From: Rhizobium sp.
GTDB lineage: Bacteria > Pseudomonadota > Alphaproteobacteria > Rhizobiales > Rhizobiaceae
Direction: 5' to 3'
DNA length: 53,982 bases
Assembly: GCA_027533385.1 (NCBI GenBank)
Contig: JAPZUE010000098.1
Location: 1 to 53,982, forward strand
Shown: piece after piece, positions 1 through 7,733 of the stretch
How the letters are laid out: each line of letters begins with the position of its first letter
Numbering within the stretch: position 1 is the stretch's first letter
Translations under genes and position numbers: made by a program
The notes under the pieces: model-generated
Databases searched by the model: none
Told to the model about the DNA's origin: nothing
What the model saw: the letters and a program-made list of their open reading frames with translations, nothing else

Positions 1-29
1 CAGGCTGAAACTCTCTCAGAAAATCGCCG

Positions 30-84
30 CCCGCGCATGAGACCCCCGCTCGGGCTACGCCCTCCCGCGGGTCTCATGCGCGGG
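30..84. repeat. Nested palindrome (16-bp perfect arms plus inner hairpin)
   Basis: CCCGCGCATGAGACCC at 30-45 is the exact reverse complement of positions 69-84. Inside the 23-base loop lies a second small inverted repeat, GGGC-TAC-GCCC (52-62). The structure sits directly before the start of the truncated recombinase reading frame. It could be a REP-like palindrome inserted in the recombinase gene or an end structure of a mobile element. There is no T-run, so it is not a typical terminator. Confidence 0.6.
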
Positions 85-89
85 CCAAG

Positions 90-605
90 GTGGCCGACTT
101 TTGCGCCGCCGCCTGGCCGGTTTTTACTCCGCCGTTGACACATTCCTCTTTCTTCGGCGACAAGCCCTTTCGTTTGATCCTGCCGGATCTTCTCGATCTC
201 TATCGCTACATCGACGCCTATGTCGACCGGCATAGGGCAGTGCTTTTGCGAACGGCAGAGGATCCCGGAACCTTCTTCGTGAAGACGGTCAAAACGACCA
301 GCACTGAGGCCTCCTATGATATCACCAGCTTCTATGAAGCGTGGCGGCTGACGATCCAGCGATACGGCATCTACAATCCCTACACCGGACGAGGGGCCAT
401 CAAGGGCCTCTTACCCCACGGCCCGCACAATGTCCGCGATGTGCTTGCCACACACATCCTGAAGCAGACGGGCTCATATGAGCAGGCGAGCTACGCCATC
501 CAGGACACAGCGGACATGGTTGCCAAGCACTACGGTCGCTTCCTGCCTCAGGACAAGTCTGCGCTCGCCGCACGCATCCTGAACCAGGTCTGGGAAGCAG
601 CGTAG
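90..605 (+). pseudogene. C-terminal fragment of a tyrosine recombinase/integrase
   Basis: The 171-residue frame opens with GTG at 90 and has an in-frame stop at 6-8, so it cannot extend far upstream. It keeps the C-terminal catalytic half of a tyrosine recombinase: the HxxR motif (HNVR, residues 113-116), a candidate beta-hairpin lysine near 65-68 and a terminal KHYGRF whose tyrosine (148) fits the nucleophile. The first catalytic arginine and the whole DNA-binding N-terminus are missing; usual length is above 300 residues. The break coincides with the nested palindrome at 30-84. It is probably non-functional debris within the island, although expression as a short protein cannot be excluded. 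Confidence 0.65.
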
Positions 606-619
606 GGGGCGGGCTGATC

Positions 620-642
620 GAGGCGGAAATCATTTCCGCCTC
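620..642. terminator. Perfect 23-bp palindrome between convergent recombinase genes
   Basis: GAGGCGGAAAT (620-630) and ATTTCCGCCTC (632-642) are perfect inverted copies around one base. It lies between the stop of the truncated recombinase (605) and the stop of the integrase (650), the position of a shared bidirectional terminator. No long T-run follows on either strand, so termination strength is uncertain. Confidence 0.45.
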
Positions 643-649
643 GACGCCC

Positions 650-2746
650 TCACTTCTTCCCCTCACGCGCCCACGGAGGCGACTGCTTGTTCTCAACCCA
701 GGGCAGGAGCTGGAGTGGCTTTTGTTCGACGTTCGACGTGATCACGGGGTAGTTTTGAAGAACGCTTCGCATCAGTGGAAGCCGGGCAGGGTTGGTATAG
801 CGTGTATTGGTCTCGCTCCCCTCGGTCAGGCGTCCTGAAATGTCATCGATAACATCGGGCGACACTCCGGCCTGTTTCAATGTGTCTGCCATACCGTGGC
901 GGAACGCATGGATCGCCCGGTCCCACATCTTTTCGCCTAGCGCTTCTTGCATGATGGGTACGAATGTATCGTAGAAGCGATCGCCAGGATCATTATTGGT
1001 CTTGTCGGAGAAGAGGTCAGGGAACAGCGGCCCATAGCCCAATCTCTTGATTGCTTCGACATATTCGATGAAGCCGAGACGCACCAATTCGTCTGGGAGC
1101 GGCAACATCCGCTTCGACTGTGTATTTTTCAGGCGGCGATAGGAATTGCTTCGAAGGATGATGACATATCCATCCTCGTCCTTTGCAATGTCATCCACCG
1201 CCAGCCCGGCAAATTCTTTGCGCCTCGGCCCGAGATAGGTGAAGAGGATCGGGAGGTAATAGAGCGAGTCGTGAAAGACGTGCGGGCCGGCCTTTTTCCG
1301 TTGCCGAAATTGACCCAGAGATCCGGTGTAGACGGGAGTCGAGAAAATCGGAGCGATGTCTTTCGGCGTAGGCTTGTATTGCTGGTGACGAATGTCTCCT
1401 GCTTTCGGCTTCCTCGGTCGCAGACCCTCGAAAGTCCAGGCCTCGATTTCGAAACCGTGGCCTTTGAGGTGCTTCAGAAAATGTTGAAGATTGCCGAAGT
1501 GTTTGCGAATTGTTGTGGCCGCGAGGCCCACTTTCGGCTTGGTCCCGGCAGCCTCAGCCAAGCGTTTCAATCTGTCACCTTCTGCACGCAATTCCGGGGC
1601 TGACATGACACGCATTCTGCTGCTTCGTCCCCAATCTGTGGGGATATAATTGAAGTGCTGGCGGAGTTGGCCAATGTGATACTGCTCGATCTGGCCGGAA
1701 TGTTCGACGCCGTGCTCGATGAGAACGGACTTGAAAATACGGACCAACGCCATGGCATCTCGCCCGGTCGCTGGCTCCCACTCGTCACCCATATTGGCGA
1801 TCAGCTTCTCACATTCCTGCTCGAAGTCAGAAACGGGGACCACCCGTTGTGCCCCCGCCTTCGGTGTCACACTGGCTTTGCTTGGCTCTGCCGGGCGCGG
1901 GGTAAGATCGAGATAGGCAGGCTTTGCTTCTTCCGAGGGCGGGGCCGCAGCCAAGGGTGGAGGCAGGGCCTCCGCCTCTGCGGGAATGGAAGGCGTTTGG
2001 TCTAAAACCGGAGCGGCGACAACTTCGACTGCTGGGACCTGCGGTGCGCGCTGGGCAGGTCTGCCGCCGCCAGTGAACTCGCTCAAGGTTTTATCGACCA
2101 GTTCGTGGCGCTCATCGATCTCGAGCAGGGCTGCTGCGCGACCCTCGAAGATCTTCGACGCTGCTCGCTGGCGATTGATCGCGGTGTCTTCAATTTCGAA
2201 GTGGTACATCAGCCTGCTGATGCCGGCTTCAAAACTTGCGCTCACGGCTGTGGTGCGCTCAGCACGATAATTGATGCGGATGGCATCGACGTGAGAGACT
2301 GGTACGCCATTCTTCAAGAGATAGCTGAGGCCGACGCACCCTTCCTCCAGGGAGAGTTCCACACGGGTGCCGAACTTGGCGAGGAGTTGGTAGGCCCAGC
2401 CCGCCTCAAGATCGAGCTCCATGTCAACGACATCACCCGCGCGCCCGAAGATCTTTGCGGCTTCGCTGATCTCTCCCAGGCGCTCGAGTTCCTTGTCGCG
2501 CTCATGTTCAAAGAGCTTCTGGAGCTGCTGCTTGGACATTGTTTCCTTCGACTGCATCTTCAATTCGGCAAGCCGCGTGTTGAGTTTGCGGCCGACCATC
2601 TGTGCCTTCCTATGATCCGAACAATGAAGGGTCAGTGAAAGTCGGCTGCCGGGTCGGCAGTGAATGAAGGCTGCTGGAATGCGTGGCCGCCAGTAGAAGA
2701 TGTTTCCCCGGCGGATAAGATTTTCGACCCCGTGGCGGACTGCCAT
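650..2746 (-). CDS. Tyrosine recombinase/integrase with N-terminal DUF6538
   Basis: Site-specific recombinase that would integrate and excise the neighbouring element at tRNA-Gln. The 698-residue protein starts with a DUF6538-like segment (NLIRRGNIFYWRPRIP). It then has a long Pro/Ala/Glu-rich linker (about 230-300), a SAM-like core-binding region (about 305-430) and the catalytic domain. Catalytic residues visible are R508 (YLGPRRKEF), a lysine near 545, H613 and R616 (HAFRHG) and the nucleophile Y650 (NTRYTNP). The second histidine position reads ISGRL, a deviation from the common LGH. The gene starts 159 bp from the tRNA 3' end and is read away from it. It is about twice the length of minimal phage integrases, but full catalytic content suggests it is active. 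Confidence 0.9.
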   Translation of the reverse strand: MAVRHGVENLIRRGNIFYWRPRIPAAFIHCRPGSRLSLTLHCSDHRKAQMVGRKLNTRLAELKMQSKETMSKQQLQKLFEHERDKELERLGEISEAAKIFGRAGDVVDMELDLEAGWAYQLLAKFGTRVELSLEEGCVGLSYLLKNGVPVSHVDAIRINYRAERTTAVSASFEAGISRLMYHFEIEDTAINRQRAASKIFEGRAAALLEIDERHELVDKTLSEFTGGGRPAQRAPQVPAVEVVAAPVLDQTPSIPAEAEALPPPLAAAPPSEEAKPAYLDLTPRPAEPSKASVTPKAGAQRVVPVSDFEQECEKLIANMGDEWEPATGRDAMALVRIFKSVLIEHGVEHSGQIEQYHIGQLRQHFNYIPTDWGRSSRMRVMSAPELRAEGDRLKRLAEAAGTKPKVGLAATTIRKHFGNLQHFLKHLKGHGFEIEAWTFEGLRPRKPKAGDIRHQQYKPTPKDIAPIFSTPVYTGSLGQFRQRKKAGPHVFHDSLYYLPILFTYLGPRRKEFAGLAVDDIAKDEDGYVIILRSNSYRRLKNTQSKRMLPLPDELVRLGFIEYVEAIKRLGYGPLFPDLFSDKTNNDPGDRFYDTFVPIMQEALGEKMWDRAIHAFRHGMADTLKQAGVSPDVIDDISGRLTEGSETNTRYTNPARLPLMRSVLQNYPVITSNVEQKPLQLLPWVENKQSPPWAREGKK

Positions 2747-2797
2747 GACGAAGACACCCTCAATCAGGCCCGAAGGTCACCCCATGCCGATTTCAGC

Positions 2798-2836
2798 TTG
2801 GGCATCACCTTTGGGCATCAGTTTTGGGCATCAGGT
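2798..2836. repeat. Three 13-bp iterons (TTGGGCATCA plus 3 bases)
   Basis: TTGGGCATCA occurs at 2798, 2811 and 2824, exactly 13 bp apart, followed by CCT, GTT and GGT. The array lies between the integrase start (2746) and the tRNA-Gln 3' end (2905). This is where arm-type integrase or excisionase sites, or an autoregulatory operator, would be expected. The repeat itself is seen directly; the binding role is inferred. Confidence 0.8.
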
Positions 2837-2904
2837 CGCCGATGACGCCAAAACGGGATCCGGCACGACGGAAAAACATGAGAATCAACGCTTTTTGGGA
2901 GAAT

Positions 2905-2978
2905 TGGCTGGGGAACCTGGATTCGAACCAAGATTAACGGAGTCAGAGTCCGTCGTTCTACCGTTGAACTATTCCCCA
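2905..2978 (-). tRNA. tRNA-Gln (anticodon CUG)
   Basis: The reverse strand folds as a 74-base tRNA with encoded CCA (2905-2907). The acceptor stem begins TGGGGAA, the D-arm contains the AGTTCAACGGTAGAAC stretch, and the anticodon stem ACGGA/TCCGT encloses the loop CTCTGAC, giving anticodon CTG. The T-arm contains GGTTCGAATCC. The U1 start and CUG anticodon identify glutamine. Its 3' end is the likely integration site of the element to the left. The sequence is intact, so integration has restored the gene. Confidence 0.95.
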
Positions 2979-3011
2979 CCAGGGTATCGCCGCAGCGATC
3001 GGTGAGCGGGC

Positions 3012-3040
3012 TTATAGCCAAAACATCTGGCATTGCAAAG
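3012..3040 (-). promoter_or_regulatory. Likely sigma-70 promoter of tRNA-Gln
   Basis: On the reverse strand, CTTTGC (3040-3035) and CTATAA (3017-3012) are separated by 17 bases, close to the rhizobial consensus CTTGAC-N17-CTATAT. The -10 hexamer lies 33 bp before the tRNA 5' end. Motif match only. Confidence 0.5.
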
Positions 3041-3264
3041 TCCGAATTTCAAAAAAATGACAGGCGTGGAAAAAGCATGCCCATCGGACCCTGGCGGGGC
3101 TTCGTCTCGCTGGCGCCCGGGCGATGGCTGACGGTCTCGACCACTTGCTGAAAAACCGTTTGGCGTCGGGGGCTTGCGCTGGTATGCTTTGTCCAACGAA
3201 ACGAATGAGACACCAGCGGCATGCGTCGGACATGGCGCCTTGCGCGGTGCAGTGGATAACTTCA

Positions 3265-4914
3265 GTGACAGACCCCAATCGCGGCGGACAGCCGAACAGC
3301 GAGGGGGCGTCGACAGGCAAGCGCAAGGGTGGGGCCTCCCGCCGGCGCGGCAAGGGCAAGAAGGCGGGACCGGCAAGGCACGGTCACGAGGATTCTGCCT
3401 CGGCGGGATCGGCGGTCGCGCCGGTTGCCGATCGACGTTCCGACTCAGTCTTTGCGGATGGCCCCGTCCGCAAACGCAAGCGTCGTCGGCGTGGCAAGGG
3501 TAGCGGCCAGGCCTCTGTGGAGGCGCAGACCAATGCGCTCGCTGCTCAGGCGCGTGCCGGGAATTCAGCGGCCGCCATCTCCTCTTCGGGTTCCGATGAT
3601 GCAGGTCCACGGACCCGCGCGCATGCCCTGCCGCGCGATGCCGCTTCGGGTGTTGATGGTCGCGCGGATCCGGCAGCTCCCCGTCCGGGCCGCAAGCGCA
3701 AGCGCAACAGAAATCGCCATGCAGCAGCGCAGAAATCCGGCCATGTCAGGCCGCTTGCGGGGTCCGAGCCGCCGTCGGTCGTGGCCAAACCGCATCGACC
3801 GGAGGCTGTCGCTGCCCCTTCGGCACCGCAGGCAGCCCAGATCCAGCCCCCGCAGAATGCCTCAGCGCTTGGAGAGCGAGGTCGCCTTCTGCAGGAGGGT
3901 GGCCCGGACGATCTCTATGCCGCACTCGATCTCGGCACCAACAATTGCCGCCTGCTGATCGCCCAGCCGACACGACCCGGCCAGTTCCGCGTCGTCGATG
4001 CCTTCTCGCGCATCGTGCGCCTCGGCGAGGGGCTCGCGGCAACCGGCCGCCTGTCTCAGGATGCCATGGACCGCGCGGTCGATGCCCTGCGCGTCTGTGC
4101 CTCCAAGCTGTCCGGTCGGGACATCAGGCGCATGCGGCTGATTGCGACCGAAGCCTGCCGTGCGGCCGAAAACGGCGAACTCTTCCTGGAGCGCGTCACC
4201 GTCGAAACGGGTCTCAAGCTCGAGATCATCAATCGCGAGACCGAAGCGCGGCTTGCCGTCTCCGGCTGCTCCTCGCTGGTCGGTCGCGAAGCCCGCTCGG
4301 TCGTGCTCTTCGATATCGGCGGCGGCTCGTCGGAGATCGCCGTCATCCGCATCCATGATAACCGCTCCAGCCGGCTTGCCAATCACATCACCCACTGGAC
4401 CTCGCTTCCCGTGGGTGTGGTGACGCTGTCCGAGCGCCATGGCGGCCGTGATGTCACACCCGATATCTTTGAGGCGATGACCCGCGAGGTCGAGGGCATG
4501 CTGGCGAAGTTCGAATGCCCCGACATCCCGCGCGGCATGGACGATTTCCATCTGATCGGCACCTCCGGAACGGTGACCACGCTCGCCGGGGTCCATCTCG
4601 ACCTGCCGCGCTACGATCGCCGCAAGGTCGATGGGCTCTGGCTGTCCGATGCCGAGGTGACGGCGATGCAGGCAAAGCTCCTCTCCTGGGACTATGCCGG
4701 TCGCGCCTCCAATCCCTGCATCGGGCCGGACCGTGCCGATCTCGTTCTGGCCGGCTGCGCGATCCTGGAGGCGATCCGCCGCCGCTGGCCATCGAGCCGC
4801 ATGCGGGTTGCCGATCGTGGCCTGCGCGAAGGCCTTCTCACCGACATGATGGCCGATGATGGCGTCTGGCGCCGCGGCCGCAACCGACGTCCTCCAGTTT
4901 CGAGGGAGCGCTGA
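3265..4914 (+). CDS. ppx: Ppx/GppA family exopolyphosphatase with basic N-terminal extension
   Basis: Hydrolyses terminal phosphate from inorganic polyphosphate and/or pppGpp in the cytoplasm. The ASKHA-fold domain begins at YAALDLGTNNCRLLIA and contains the second phosphate loop FDIGGGSSEIAV and a later GTSGTVTTLAGV. The first ~200 residues are a low-complexity tail rich in Lys/Arg blocks (for example RKRKRRRRGKGSG) that belongs to no recognised domain and may bind RNA or polyphosphate. I chose the GTG at 3265 (549 aa). The frame stays open to 3124, but the added residues do not look conserved. It is followed after 2 bp by rlmE, so the two probably form an operon. Ppx versus GppA activity cannot be told apart here. 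Confidence 0.88.
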   Translation: MTDPNRGGQPNSEGASTGKRKGGASRRRGKGKKAGPARHGHEDSASAGSAVAPVADRRSDSVFADGPVRKRKRRRRGKGSGQASVEAQTNALAAQARAGNSAAAISSSGSDDAGPRTRAHALPRDAASGVDGRADPAAPRPGRKRKRNRNRHAAAQKSGHVRPLAGSEPPSVVAKPHRPEAVAAPSAPQAAQIQPPQNASALGERGRLLQEGGPDDLYAALDLGTNNCRLLIAQPTRPGQFRVVDAFSRIVRLGEGLAATGRLSQDAMDRAVDALRVCASKLSGRDIRRMRLIATEACRAAENGELFLERVTVETGLKLEIINRETEARLAVSGCSSLVGREARSVVLFDIGGGSSEIAVIRIHDNRSSRLANHITHWTSLPVGVVTLSERHGGRDVTPDIFEAMTREVEGMLAKFECPDIPRGMDDFHLIGTSGTVTTLAGVHLDLPRYDRRKVDGLWLSDAEVTAMQAKLLSWDYAGRASNPCIGPDRADLVLAGCAILEAIRRRWPSSRMRVADRGLREGLLTDMMADDGVWRRGRNRRPPVSRER

Positions 4915-4916
4915 CC

Positions 4917-5696
4917 ATGGCGAAACCACCCATCGGCGGCAACCGCACCGGCCGAAAGCTCGGCCAGAAGGTCAAGAAGGGCAAGCTGAAGGCCTCGTCC
5001 AGGCGCTGGATCGAGCGTCATATCAACGACCCCTATGTCCAGCGGGCGAAGCTCGAAGGCTATCGCGCCCGCGCGGCCTTCAAGCTGCTCGAAATCGACG
5101 AAAAGCATCAGATCCTGAAAGGTGCCAAGCGCATCATCGATCTGGGGGCCGCGCCCGGCAGCTGGTCGCAGATCGCTGCGAAGGTCACCGATTCCACGGA
5201 TGACGATATCCGCGTCGCTGCGATCGACTTCCTGGAAATGGCGCCAATCCCGGGCGTGAAGATCCTGCAGCTCGACTTTCTCGATCCGGACGCCCCGCGC
5301 CAGCTGATCGAAGGTGTCGGCGGGACACCGAACCTCGTCATCTCGGACATGGCGGCGCCCACCACGGGCCACCAGAAGACCGACCATCTGCGCACCATGC
5401 ATCTGTGCGAAGTCGCGGCCCATTTTGCCGTCGAGGTTCTGGCCGAGGGCGGACACTTCTTGGCCAAGACCTTCCAGGGCGGCACGGAGAAGGATCTGCT
5501 CAACATGCTGAAGCAGAATTTCCGCCAGGTGCTGCATATCAAGCCGGCCTCGTCCCGCTCTGAATCGGTCGAGATGTTCCTGCTCGCCAAGTGCTTCAAG
5601 GGCCGCAAGGGCGGTGCCGTGGGTGGCGAACTCGACGAGGAGGGTTTTGCCCGCGATCCGCGCGAGCTTGATCCGGCCGACGAGACGGAAGACTGA
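4917..5696 (+). CDS. rlmE: 23S rRNA (uridine2552-2'-O)-methyltransferase RlmE
   Basis: FtsJ/RrmJ family enzyme that uses SAM to 2'-O-methylate U2552 in the A-loop of 23S rRNA at a late step of 50S assembly. The 259-residue protein has a basic N-terminal tail rich in Lys/Arg. The SAM-binding motif I is IDLGAAPGSWSQIA, the acidic motif is AAIDFLEM, the catalytic aspartate region is VISDMAAPTTG, and the catalytic lysine region is LAKTFQGG. The start ATG at 4917 lies 2 bp after the ppx stop. About 50 extra residues compared with the E. coli enzyme (~209 aa) fall mostly in both tails. Identification is firm. Confidence 0.95.
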   Translation: MAKPPIGGNRTGRKLGQKVKKGKLKASSRRWIERHINDPYVQRAKLEGYRARAAFKLLEIDEKHQILKGAKRIIDLGAAPGSWSQIAAKVTDSTDDDIRVAAIDFLEMAPIPGVKILQLDFLDPDAPRQLIEGVGGTPNLVISDMAAPTTGHQKTDHLRTMHLCEVAAHFAVEVLAEGGHFLAKTFQGGTEKDLLNMLKQNFRQVLHIKPASSRSESVEMFLLAKCFKGRKGGAVGGELDEEGFARDPRELDPADETED

Positions 5697-5703
5697 TCGG
5701 AAG

Positions 5704-6093
5704 CTGCGTATATTCACCTACATCACGGTCGGCACCAATGATCTCGAGCGGGCTATCCGCTTTTATGATGCAGTGTTTGCCACGCTCGGTATCGAGCGCC
5801 GGGTCACGGTGGAGAATGAGGCCGGCTACGGCCCGCCGGATGATGTCAGGTGCCGCTTCTGGGTGACCCGTCCCTTCGACGGAAAGGCTGCAACGGTTGG
5901 CAACGGCTCAATGCCGGCCATCGATGCGCCGTCGCGTTCCGCCGTCGATGCGTTTTATACCGCAGCATTGGCGAATGGTGGCACGGACGAAGGCGCTCCG
6001 GGCCTGCGTCATTTCCATCCGAACTTCTACGCCTGCTATGTCCGCGATCCCGATGGCAACAAGCTTTCGGCGCTCTGCGAGCGGCCGGAATAG
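5704..6093 (+). CDS. VOC family (glyoxalase/bleomycin-resistance fold) protein
   Basis: Small single-domain vicinal-oxygen-chelate protein, about 130 residues; members bind a metal and act on varied small substrates, and none can be assigned here. The first beta-strand, TYITVGTNDLERAIRFYDAV, is the canonical N-terminus of the family. It lies only a few codons after position 5704. No ATG, GTG or TTG exists near that point. The nearest plausible initiators are CTG at 5704 or ATA at 5710, the latter 6 bases after GGAAG. An ATG at 5614 would add about 30 unrelated residues overlapping rlmE. The stop abuts the stop of the convergent MFS gene. The C-terminal strand YVRDPDGNKLSALCE is typical. Confidence 0.82.
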   Translation: MRIFTYITVGTNDLERAIRFYDAVFATLGIERRVTVENEAGYGPPDDVRCRFWVTRPFDGKAATVGNGSMPAIDAPSRSAVDAFYTAALANGGTDEGAPGLRHFHPNFYACYVRDPDGNKLSALCERPE

Positions 6094-7548
6094 TCACTTC
6101 ACACTGATCGTCTCGTCGTCACTTGCCCGTCGGTAGCCCGAGACGGCAGAGCCGACATCGCGCGGCAGCCTGAAAAACGGCACCACCGCAAACAGCGAAA
6201 GTCCGGCTACGACCGCAAAGGCGAGGTGGAAATCGCCAAGCGAGAGCGTCTCGCCGGTGATCCGTGTGCTGGCCTCGAGGATCGAGGCTGCGGCGGCCAC
6301 GCCGAGCGCCAGGCTCACCTGCTGCAGCACGGAGGTGAGCGACGTTGCCTGTGACGCCTCCCGGTCCTCGATCTCCGCATAGCCAAGCGTGTTCACGCCC
6401 GTGAAGAAGAAGGAGCGGCAGAAGCCGCCGATCAGCAGGATTGTCATGATCAGGACAATCGGGGTAGCCGGCGTGAAGAGCGCATTGGCCGCCGTCGTGA
6501 TCGCGCCGAAAATCCCGGCAAGGATCAGCACATTGCGGAACCCGGCCGCCGCAAAGGCGCGTCTGGCAATGAACTTGGTCGAGATTGCCCCGACGGCCGC
6601 AATGAAGGTGGTCATGCCCGATTGGAAGGCGGTCATGCCGAAGCCGAGCTGCAGCATCAGCGGCAGGAGGAAAGGCGTGGCGCCGGCGGCGATGCGAAAC
6701 AGCGTGCCGCCGACGATCGAGGCGCGGAAGCTCTTGTTGGCGAAGAGCGACAGGTCGAGCAATGGGGCAGGGTGCCGGCGGGCGTGCAACACATAAAGGA
6801 CCATGGCGATCACACCGACCAGCGTTGCCGCCGCCCCCACCCAGACGGGAAGCGCCGGCAGGCTCATCACCGACAATCCGAAGACCAGACCGGACGCCGC
6901 GGCAGCGCTGAGGAAAAAGCCCATCCAGTCGATCCTTGCCGTCTCGATCGGTTCGATGTCGGGCAGATAGATCCCTGAAAGCCAGAGACCGAGAAGCCCG
7001 ATCGGAATATTGATCAGGAAGATCCAGTGCCAGCTGAAGAAGGTGGTAATGAAGCCGCCCACCGGTGGGCCGGTAATCGGACCAAGCAGGGCGGGTATGG
7101 TCAGCAGCGCCATGGCTGAGACGAGTTCGCTCTTCTTCGTCGTGCGCAAGAGGACGAGCCTCCCGACCGGCGTCATCATCGCCCCGCCCATGCCCTGCAG
7201 GAAGCGGGCCGCAACGAAGGTCAGGAGCGAATCGGAGATGGCGCAGAAGATCGAGCCCAGCATGAAGACGACAATGGCCGCGCGAAACACCCGCTTTGCA
7301 CCGTAGCGATCCGCCATCCAGCCGCTGACCGGAATGAAAATCGCAAGCGCCACCATGTACGAAGTTAGTGCCAGCTTCAGCGTGATTGGTCCAACGCCCA
7401 GATCCATCGCAATCGTCGGCAGCGCCGTGGCGATCACGGTCGAATCCATCTGTTCCATGAAAAGCGCGACGGCGAGGATGAGGGGCGTGATGCGGTTCAT
7501 CGGCATTCCGGGATGGGCCGCAGGCGCGACCAGGACAAGGGGTGACAT
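6094..7548 (-). CDS. MFS drug-efflux transporter, DHA2 (EmrB/QacA) family
   Basis: Proton-driven multidrug efflux permease of the inner membrane. The 484-residue sequence has about 14 hydrophobic helices. It carries the DHA2 N-terminal pattern LFMEQMDSTVIATALPTIA, motif A around GWMADRYGAKRVF, and motif C-like GPITGPPVGG in helix 5. The start chosen is ATG 7548; the frame also opens at GTG 7563, and MNRITPL at about 7500 is a third option. No good Shine-Dalgarno distinguishes them. There is no periplasmic adaptor (EmrA) or TetR repressor next door, so its substrate and control are unknown. Confidence 0.88.
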   Translation of the reverse strand: MSPLVLVAPAAHPGMPMNRITPLILAVALFMEQMDSTVIATALPTIAMDLGVGPITLKLALTSYMVALAIFIPVSGWMADRYGAKRVFRAAIVVFMLGSIFCAISDSLLTFVAARFLQGMGGAMMTPVGRLVLLRTTKKSELVSAMALLTIPALLGPITGPPVGGFITTFFSWHWIFLINIPIGLLGLWLSGIYLPDIEPIETARIDWMGFFLSAAAASGLVFGLSVMSLPALPVWVGAAATLVGVIAMVLYVLHARRHPAPLLDLSLFANKSFRASIVGGTLFRIAAGATPFLLPLMLQLGFGMTAFQSGMTTFIAAVGAISTKFIARRAFAAAGFRNVLILAGIFGAITTAANALFTPATPIVLIMTILLIGGFCRSFFFTGVNTLGYAEIEDREASQATSLTSVLQQVSLALGVAAAASILEASTRITGETLSLGDFHLAFAVVAGLSLFAVVPFFRLPRDVGSAVSGYRRASDDETISVK

Positions 7549-7733
7549 AGCGCAATCGCGCACGGGTTGAAACCGGCAAGATTTCGGCCCTTGCGGCCAA
7601 GTTCAGCGGACGCCTGTGGCGGCGCAGCGGCCATCTGCATCACGATGGTGTGAGAGCGCTACTCGCAGCGCTTGGTTCCCCTATCTCGAGGTGAGCCCGC
7701 GCAGGGGCGAGGTGTTTGATTGAGGAGATTTCG

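Larger units (their letters stand above)
1..2930. mobile_element. End of an integrative element (genomic island or ICE) inserted at tRNA-Gln
   Basis: A tyrosine recombinase gene lies immediately 3' of a tRNA-Gln gene on the same strand, which is the classic layout of an island integrated into a tRNA 3' end. The attachment core should lie in the 3' part of the tRNA gene (roughly 2905-2945). The window also shows 13-bp iterons between integrase and tRNA, and a second, truncated recombinase. The element must extend left of position 1. The matching direct repeat is outside the window, so its size and cargo are unknown. Boundaries are inferred from gene order. Confidence 0.7.

Noticed and set aside
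3124..3264. Upstream extension of ppx to an ATG at 3124
   Set aside because: The added 47 residues look non-conserved and there is no ribosome site; the GTG at 3265 gives a sensible start.
3862..4929. 355-codon open frame antisense to ppx
   Set aside because: No protein signature; ppx occupies the forward strand with conserved motifs.
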